The notes beneath the pieces were generated by a model. It saw only the letters and a list, made by a program, of their open reading frames with translations, ran no database searches and had not been told where the DNA came from. From Luteithermobacter gelatinilyticus (GTDB lineage: Bacteria > Pseudomonadota > Alphaproteobacteria > Sphingomonadales > Emcibacteraceae), in assembly GCF_005849285.1 (NCBI RefSeq), contig NZ_CP040517.1, positions 2,176,501 through 2,240,500 of the forward strand: a DNA stretch of 64,000 nucleotides. The letters are read 5' to 3'. Shown piece by piece: positions 1 through 8,600 of this stretch; positions within the stretch are counted from its first letter, which is position 1, and every line of letters starts with the position of its first letter. A program made the position numbers and the translations under genes.

Positions 1-209
1 CCCTGCCGGTTGCTAAGTATCATCTGTAATTCCGCCACGCTGTCGCCGAACCCGCTGTCCCTGCGGTCGGCTTCCTCGGCGATGGCCAGGCCTTTTTCCT
101 CGGCCGTTTGCGTCATGCCCTGATGGGGCAGAACAAAAAATCCTGCCATCAGCAAAGCTGCCATCCGGCTAACCGTCAGAAAATCAGGCTTTCTGTTCGG
201 AAAGAGCAT
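1..209 (-). CDS. Outer membrane lipoprotein-sorting protein (LolA-like), N-terminal part
   Basis: The gene runs off the left edge of the window, so only about the first 69 residues are present. The start chosen is the ATG at 209, with an AGGGAG ribosome site seven bases upstream. It lies inside the 3' end of the MMPL gene, giving a 26-base overlap and implying translational coupling. A basic start followed by a hydrophobic stretch (MAALLMAGFFVL, about residues 17-28) reads as a signal peptide. The following GLAIAEEADRRDSGFGDSVA is typical of the LolA-like outer-membrane lipoprotein-sorting family that accompanies MMPL exporters. Such proteins are thought to carry a lipid or lipoprotein through the periplasm for the exporter. 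The cargo is unknown. An alternative start is the ATG at 161. Confidence 0.72.
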   Translation of the reverse strand, partial: MLFPNRKPDFLTVSRMAALLMAGFFVLPHQGMTQTAEEKGLAIAEEADRRDSGFGDSVAELQMILSNRQ

Positions 210-2517
210 GTTTTTCTCCCTTTTTCTTATCGACAAAAAGCAGAATTGTCGGCAGCAGCAAAAAGTCCGTCACCATGGCCACTGCGATAATCTGCGCGGT
301 CAATATACCCATTTTGGCATTCATCACATAATCGGACAGGCCCAATGTACAGAAACCGAAAATCAGCACCAGCGACGACACCCAGAGCGGCGCCCCCACC
401 ATGGCAAAGGCATAACGCACTGAATCCCGCGCGCCAAAATTCTTTTCTTCCCGGGCCCGTTTGTATTTACTCAAGAAATGGACCGTGCAATCCACAATCA
501 TGCCCAGCGCCGTAGCCGTCACCCCAGAGGCATACAGGCCAATTTCGCCGACGAAGGCGGCCCACAGACCAAAGGCCACGATGGCCGGAATAATGTTGGG
601 CACCAGGCTGACCAACCCCAGTTTCAGGCTTTTCAAGGCGAAAACCAGACACAGGGAAATCAGCAGAAAGGCAACCCCGGTGCCCCAAAACATGCTGTCA
701 AAAGTGCGCTGGGTCAGAAACGCAAAAATCAGCGCCACACTGGTGCCACCGGCAGATCTCAACTCCTCTTCTGCAACGTTTTCACGAAACCACTGGTCCG
801 TACGCTGCTTCAGGTCGATCATTTCATGGCTGTTGATATTGCCCAGAATGGCCGTGACCCGGGTCGCCGATTTACCCACGTCAATCTGGTTGTTCAGGTC
901 CAGGCCATAAGGCAACGACATTTCATACAGCAGCAGATATTGCGCCGCCAGATCCCGCCTGTCCGGCAACCTGTACCAGCCGGGATCGTCCCCATGCATG
1001 CTTTTGTTCAGGCGTTTCATCACATCCACCATGGAAAACACATGCACCACTTCCGGCTGCACTTTCAACCATTCGGTAAACGCTTGTAGACGGTTCAGAT
1101 AGGCCGGTTCAGCAATGGCACCGTCCTCCCCGGCGGGGACCGAAACCTCCATGGTGTAAGGCCCCGCCAGATGTTTCATCAGAAAATCCGAATCCCGTCG
1201 GAATTCAATGTCGGTATCGAAAAATTCAATGAATTTATCGTTATAGACCAGCCGGGGTATAAACACTGCCGTGCCCACAACCATAAGAATCATCAAAGTC
1301 AGAATGCGGTTTTTGCGGGCAATAACCCATTCCACATAATTTTCCAGCAACACCTGCCCCCGCTGTTTTTCACCCCTTGGCTTCATGGGCAGGATCACCA
1401 TTAAGGCCGGCAACAGGGTCATGGAATAAAACCACGCCGCCCCCACGCCAATTGCAGAAATATTCCCCAGATCCCTAAACGGCGGGCTGTCATTGAAATT
1501 GAGGCTAAGAAACCCGATCGCCGTGGTCAGCGACGTGAGAAACACCGGCTGAAAATTAATGCGCAGGCTTTCAATCGTGGCCGCTTTCCTGTCCATGCCC
1601 CGGTGCATATAGACATAACAGGTCATCAGCAAATGAATGGCGTCCGCCACGGCAATGGTCAGAATGATGATCGGCGCGGAAATTGAGGCACTGTTGAGCT
1701 GAAACCCCAGATGCCCGACTAGGCCAAGCGCGCTCAGCACCGAGAACAACACCACCAGCATACTGGAGATCATGCCGCTGAAAGACCGTAGGAAAAACCA
1801 CATGCCCAGCGCCAGTACCCCGAACATGCCCGGGATCAGGGTGCGGGAGTCATTTTCCGCCGCTTCGGAAAAGGCATTGGAGAGCATGATATTCCCCGAC
1901 AGCGCCACGTCCACATCGGGGTGCTGCGCCTCGATCCGGGCAGCCATCCCGCGCACCGGATCCACGATCCGTTTCAGGGTCTCAGGCGCCGTATCACTGA
2001 TTTCCAGGGTGATCATGACCTGACTGGTGGTCCCATCGGTCGAGATCAGCCGGCCAGCCAGGGACGGTTCGGACAGGGCCACATCCCGGATCTCAGCCAG
2101 TCGGGCCGGCGAAAGATCCGCTGGATCCCGGACCAAGTCATCAACCACCAGGTCATCCCCGTCCGCCACCGTATGCTGGTAATTGGACAGGGAATCGACC
2201 CGGACAACATAGGGAATTTGCCAGGCCTCCTCCGTCAGTTCATACAGGATTTCCAGCATCCGGGGCGTGAACATATCACCCTCGCGCGGACGGACCCCAA
2301 TGGTCACCATATCAACCTTTGTATAGGTCTGTTCCAGATGATCCTGGGCCGCAAGCTGCGGGTTGTCGGGGCCGAAAAATACCCGATAATCAGTCGAAAA
2401 GGTCAGGTTTTTCATACCGACAATCAACGCGACGGCTATGGCCAAGGAGACCACCAGAACCGGCCAGCGCCAGCGGACGACAAATTTTCCGTATGATACT
2501 GTCAGATTTTGACCCAT
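184..2517 (-). CDS. MMPL/RND family transporter
   Basis: The 777-residue protein has the RND layout of the MMPL branch. There is an N-terminal membrane helix (about residues 17-37), a large periplasmic loop, a membrane bundle (about 220-375), a second helix near 405-425, a second periplasmic loop, and a C-terminal bundle (about 610-765). This duplicated plan is that of bacterial lipid exporters and SSD-like proteins. It probably extracts a lipid or hydrophobic molecule from the inner membrane and passes it to the LolA-like partner encoded directly downstream with overlap. The start has a GGGAG site eight bases upstream. The substrate cannot be read from sequence. Hopanoid, polyketide lipid or glycolipid are all possible. 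Confidence 0.85.
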   Translation of the reverse strand: MGQNLTVSYGKFVVRWRWPVLVVSLAIAVALIVGMKNLTFSTDYRVFFGPDNPQLAAQDHLEQTYTKVDMVTIGVRPREGDMFTPRMLEILYELTEEAWQIPYVVRVDSLSNYQHTVADGDDLVVDDLVRDPADLSPARLAEIRDVALSEPSLAGRLISTDGTTSQVMITLEISDTAPETLKRIVDPVRGMAARIEAQHPDVDVALSGNIMLSNAFSEAAENDSRTLIPGMFGVLALGMWFFLRSFSGMISSMLVVLFSVLSALGLVGHLGFQLNSASISAPIIILTIAVADAIHLLMTCYVYMHRGMDRKAATIESLRINFQPVFLTSLTTAIGFLSLNFNDSPPFRDLGNISAIGVGAAWFYSMTLLPALMVILPMKPRGEKQRGQVLLENYVEWVIARKNRILTLMILMVVGTAVFIPRLVYNDKFIEFFDTDIEFRRDSDFLMKHLAGPYTMEVSVPAGEDGAIAEPAYLNRLQAFTEWLKVQPEVVHVFSMVDVMKRLNKSMHGDDPGWYRLPDRRDLAAQYLLLYEMSLPYGLDLNNQIDVGKSATRVTAILGNINSHEMIDLKQRTDQWFRENVAEEELRSAGGTSVALIFAFLTQRTFDSMFWGTGVAFLLISLCLVFALKSLKLGLVSLVPNIIPAIVAFGLWAAFVGEIGLYASGVTATALGMIVDCTVHFLSKYKRAREEKNFGARDSVRYAFAMVGAPLWVSSLVLIFGFCTLGLSDYVMNAKMGILTAQIIAVAMVTDFLLLPTILLFVDKKKGEKHALSEQKA

Positions 2518-2660
2518 ATCTCAGCTCCCTGATCAGCGCGGCTGTATCCCGGACCATTTTCTAATCCGCAGTGCCCGACGCCCTAATCTCACGCCCGAAA
2601 AAGCGCCTCTCAAGGGAGCATATATGAATTTACCGTCTGGTGAAGCCTTAAAACTGGATA

Positions 2661-5600
2661 TCACCACACAATTTTTTCAATACCGTCAAAAGTGATCTCT
2701 CCACCGTCTTCAAAGACAATTGTACCGGAAGAATCTTCACTGAGCAGCATTTCCCCATTCACATTATCGGTAGAAGATATGCTGCTGCCTGCCTCCAGCA
2801 CCAGCGTCCAGCCCTGTTCGGCATCCTGTCCGGCAAAATCGCTGAGCTGGATTGTGTCCGTCCAGCCGGCGCCGCCATGCACCGCGTCATGGCCTTCATT
2901 GACCCCAAAAATAAAGGTATCATCGCCCGCGCCGCCATGCAGGTTGTCGTTACCGGTACCACCATACAGGGTATCGTTGCCAAGCCCGCCTTCCGCGTAA
3001 TCATCACCGTCACCTGCATGCAGGATGTCATCACCGCCGCCACCATAGAGCTGGTCATTGCCCTGATAGGCAGAGATAAATTCATCCGCCTCACCGCCGG
3101 TCAGGGTTTCATTGGCCGATGTGCCATAGATTTCCTCGCGGGCAAAGTCATTGTCCCGCACATCAACAGCCACTGTTCTGGTGACGGTCTGGCTATCGCC
3201 ATTACTGGTTTCGGTACTGGTGACATTCACGGAAAGTTCAAAATCCGGCGTGCCGTCCACTACCGTGATCTGCAACTGGTCCAGATTCCATGCCGTCACA
3301 TCAACCGCCGCCGCATCGGCCGTGGCCGTATAACTGTTCTCTCCGTCACTGATTACGGCGCCCTGCGGAAGGGCTGACAGGCTTACCGACAGGCTTTCGG
3401 AGCCGTCCACATCTCCCAGCACGGCTCTGATCTGCGGCAGGTCCACAGCCACATTTTCCTCGGCCTGAACCACCTCGCCCTGTTGTGGAGCAAAGGATAC
3501 TTCCACCTGGGTATTCACATCCGTGTAATCACCATCACCCCCGCCCCAGAGATCCTCCCAGTTCTGATTGCCATGCGAAGCGGAATCCGAAAAGTGGTCC
3601 TGACCGTCAGGATTGAGGTCCTGATTACTGAAATAAGCCGGAGCATTTTGTCCGCGAAGGGCCACGCCGTCAACAAACGGAGTCCACACGCCGTCCACAT
3701 TCTGGAAGATCACCGGCGTATCGTCCTCCAAGCCGGCATTTTTATTATCCCCATTGGGAATGATAAAAAAGCCCAAGGAAGCGGCCCCATCATACTGGGA
3801 CGTATCCACCGTGACTGTTTTCGATCCACCGTCTTTGACATTATCCTGGATCACAGCCCCCCCGATGGGGTTTCCGTCGGCATCTGCGATATAATAGCCG
3901 TGAGAGTTTTTATATCCCGCATTGACGCTCAGATAACTCACATCAATGGTAATTATGCCGTTTTCGGGAATTTCATAATTGCCATGGCTGGCATCCAGGG
4001 TAAGGGTATGTGATAAATTGACATCCGGCTGATCGGCCACTGCCGTCACCTCCAGGGTGGCGGTGGATTGTACGGTTTGCGTGCCGTCACTGACCGTGAA
4101 ACTGAATGGCACATCCGAACCACTCCAGTTTTCCGCCGGGGTAAAGCTGTAACTGCCCGCGCCATTGTCCACAACTGTGCCATAGGCCGGATCCACAGAA
4201 ACCGCTGTTACACTGAGCGTGTCGCCATCCTCATCCGACGCATGAGCCAGAAGGTCGGCAGCGCTGAATGTAAACGCCGTATCTTCCGCCGTCGCCCCCA
4301 AATCCACAGCCCCCACCACCGGGGCTTCATTGACATCCGTCACCGAGATGCGCAGATCAGCCACATCCGTGCCGCCCTTGCCGTCCTCGACCGTAATGCC
4401 CAGCACCCTTTCGGACACATTTTCATGGTCCAGCCGGGACGGATCGGCAACACTGATTTCACCCGTGGCCGCATTGATCGCAAACGCCCCGTCTTCATTG
4501 CCGCTCGTAATGGCATAGGTCAGGCTGTCGCCATCCACATCCATCGCATCCGCATCCCCGATGACCGTACCCGCAGCGGCATTTTCCGCCACGGCTGCTA
4601 TCAACTCCTCTCCCTCTGGAAGCGGAACCTGGTCCGCTTCATCAAATCGCACTGAATGGATGGCGAAATCACTATCCCGGAAACCGTTATAGTCCTCACC
4701 CGCCGCCTCAATTACTATTTTCGAAATCGGCGCACCAGCATCAATGCCATACCAGAATTCATTGCTGGAAACGGCACCAGCCGCCTGATCCGGATCCAGG
4801 ACACCTTCCGCAAGCAGATTTCCCTCGCCGTCATAGGCTTTCCAGATCCCCACTTCATGTCGGCCTGCCCCACCTTCATTGAGGAACTGACGGTCCGTCA
4901 TAAGCTCAAGATTGGTGACGGGATTGTCAAATTCCAGGACAAGCTGTTCACTGGTGCCGGTGGTACGGTCATAATCAATCTGGGAAGAAATGTCCCCATA
5001 CGCCCGCGAATTGATACCAATGCCATGACGACCCGCCGTAATCTGCGACGGATTACCGTCTTCATCTAGGGCCGATATGGACACATTATCCCCCAACCGG
5101 CCGGTGGACCGTGACGGATCCAGAACCAGATTGGACCGGTCATATTCATAATGCTCCCCGGAACCGCCGACCATAATGACCGGATCATCATTGACCGCCG
5201 TCACCTCCAGGGTGGCGGTGGAGGTCACACTCTCCGTGCCGTCACTGACCGTGAAGCTGAACGGTACATCCGAACCATGCCAGTTCTCCGCCGGGGTAAA
5301 GCTGTAACTGCCCGCGCCATTGTCCACCAGCGTGCCATAGGCCGGATCCACACTGACCGAGGTCACCGTCAACACATCCCCGTCCACATCCGACGCCTGC
5401 GCCAGAAGATCATCGGCACTAAACGTAAAGGTCGTATCCTCCGCCGTCGCCCCCAGATCCACAGTCCCCACCACCGGACCGTCATTCTCCGGACTCACCG
5501 TCAGGGACACCGTGCCCGTGGCCGTGGCGGCGCCATCGGTCACCGTATAGCTGAAACTGTCCTCGCCATGAAAATCAGCCGCCGGAGTATAGGTGAAGCG

Positions 5601-8600
5601 GCCATCCGCCGCCAGCACCACCGTGCCCCCTTCGGCCGTCTCATAGGTGCCCGCCACCACACTTAAACTGTCCCCGTCCACATCCCTGTCATTGTCCAGA
5701 ACAGCGCCGCTCAACGCCCGGTCCTCACCCCCGGCAAACCGGTCCTCAACCGCCACCGGACCATCATTGACCGCCGTCACCTCCAGGGTGGCGGTGGAGG
5801 TCACACTCTCCGTGCCGTCACTGACCGTAAAGCTGAACGGCACATCCGAACCATGCCAGTTCTCCGCCGGGGTAAAGCTGTAACTGCCCGCGCCATTGTC
5901 CACCAGCGTGCCATAGGCCGGATCCACACTGACCGAGGTCACCGTCAACGCATCCCCGTCCACATCCGACGCCTGCGCCAGAAGATCATCGGCACTAAAC
6001 GTAAAGGTCGTATCCTCCGCCGTCGCCCCCAGATCCACAGCTCCCACCACCGGGCCATCATTCTCCGGACTCACCGTCAGGGACACCGTGCCCGTGGCCG
6101 TGGCGGCGCCATCGGTCACCGTATAGCTGAAACTGTCCTCGCCATGAAAATCAGCCGCCGGAGTATAGGTGAAGCGGCCATCCGCCGCCAGCACCACCGT
6201 GCCCCCTTCGGCCGTCTCATAGGTGCCCGCCACCACACTTAAACTGTCCCCGTCCACATCCCTGTCATTGTCCAGAACAGCGCCGCTCAACGCCCGGTCC
6301 TCACCCCCGGCAAACCGGTCCTCAACCGCCACCGGACCATCATTGACCGCCGTCACCTCCAGGGTGGCGGTGGAGGTCACACTCTCCGTGCCGTCACTGA
6401 CCGTAAAGCTGAACGGCACATCCGAACCATGCCAGTTCTCCGCCGGGGTAAAGCTGTAACTGCCCGCGCCATTGTCCACCAGCGTGCCATAGGCCGGATC
6501 CACACTGACCGAGGTCACCGTCAACGCATCCCCGTCCACATCCGACGCCTGCGCCAGAAGATCATCGGCACTAAACGTAAAGGTCGTATCCTCCGCCGTC
6601 GCCCCCAGATCCACAGTCCCCACCACCGGACCGTCATTCTCCGGACTCACCGTCAGGGACACCGTGCCCGTGGCCGTGGCGGCGCCATCGGTCACCGTAT
6701 AGCTGAAACTGTCCTCGCCATGAAAATCAGCCGCCGGAGTATAGGTGAAGCGGCCATCCGCCGCCAGCACCACCGTGCCCCCTTCGGCCGTCTCATAGGT
6801 GCCCGCCACCACACTTAAACTGTCCCCGTCCACATCCCTGTCATTGTCCAGAACAGCGCCGCTCAACGCCCGGTCCTCACCCCCGGCAAACCGGTCCTCA
6901 ACCGCCACCGGACCATCATTGACCGCCGTCACCTCCAGGGTGGCGGTGGAGGTCACACTCTCCGTGCCGTCACTGACCGTAAAGCTGAACGGCACATCCG
7001 AACCATGCCAGTTCTCCGCCGGGGTAAAGCTGTAACTGCCCGCGCCATTGTCCACCAGCGTGCCATAGGCCGGATCCACACTGACCGAGGTCACCGTCAA
7101 CGCATCCCCGTCCACATCCGACGCCTGCGCCAGAAGATCATCGGCACTAAACGTAAAGGTCGTATCCTCCGCCGTCGCCCCCAGATCCACAGCTCCCACC
7201 ACCGGGCCATCATTCTCCGGACTCACCGTCAGGGACACCGTGCCCGTGGCCGTGGCGGCGCCATCGGTCACCGTATAGCTGAAACTGTCCTCGCCATGAA
7301 AATCAGCCGCCGGAGTATAGGTGAAGCGGCCATCCGCCGCCAGCACCACCGTGCCCCCTTCGGCCGTCTCATAGGTGCCCGCCACCACACTTAAACTGTC
7401 CCCGTCCACATCCCTGTCATTGTCCAGAACAGCGCCGCTCAACGCCCGGTCCTCACCCCCGGCAAACCGGTCCTCAACCGCCACCGGACCATCATTGACC
7501 GCCGTCACCTCCAGGGTGGCGGTGGAGGTCACACTCTCCGTGCCGTCACTGACCGTAAAGCTGAACGGCACATCCGAACCATGCCAGTTCTCCGCCGGGG
7601 TAAAGCTGTAACTGCCCGCGCCATTGTCCACCAGCGTGCCATAGGCCGGATCCACACTGACCGAGGTCACCGTCAACGCATCCCCGTCCACATCCGACGC
7701 CTGCGCCAGAAGATCATCGGCACTAAACGTAAAGGTCGTATCCTCCGCCGTCGCCCCCAGATCCACAGTCCCCACCACCGGACCGTCATTCTCCGGACTC
7801 ACCGTCAGGGACACCGTGCCCGTGGCCGTGGCGGCGCCATCGGTCACCGTATAGCTGAAACTGTCCTCGCCATGAAAATCAGCCGCCGGAGTATAGGTGA
7901 AGCGGCCATCCGCCGCCAGCACCACCGTGCCCCCTTCGGCCGTCTCATAGGTGCCCGCCACCACACTTAAACTGTCCCCGTCCACATCCCTGTCATTGTC
8001 CAGAACAGCGCCGCTCAACGCCCGGTCCTCACCCCCGGCAAACCGGTCCTCAACCGCCACCGGACCATCATTGACCGCCGTCACCTCCAGGGTGGCGGTG
8101 GAGGTCACATTCTCCGTGCCGTCACTGACCGTAAAGCTGAACGGCACATCCGAACCATGCCAGTTCTCCGCCGGGGTAAAGCTGTAACTGCCCGCGCCAT
8201 TGTCCACCAGCGTGCCATAGGCCGGATCCACACTGACCGAGGTCACCGTCAACGCATCCCCGTCCACATCCGACGCCTGCGCCAGAAGATCATCGGCACT
8301 AAACGTAAAGGTCGTATCCTCCGCCGTCGCCCCCAGATCCACAGCCCCCACCACCGGGCCATCATTCTCCGGACTCACCGTCAGGGACACCGTGCCCGTG
8401 GCCGTGGCGGCGCCATCGGTCACCGTATAGCTGAAACTGTCCTCGCCATGAAAATCAGCCGCCGGAGTATAGGTGAAGCGGCCATCCGCCGCCAGCACCA
8501 CCGTGCCCCCTTCGGCCGTCTCATAGGTGCCCGCCACCACACTTAAACTGTCCCCGTCCACATCCCTGTCATTGTCCAGAACAGCGCCGCTCAACGCCCG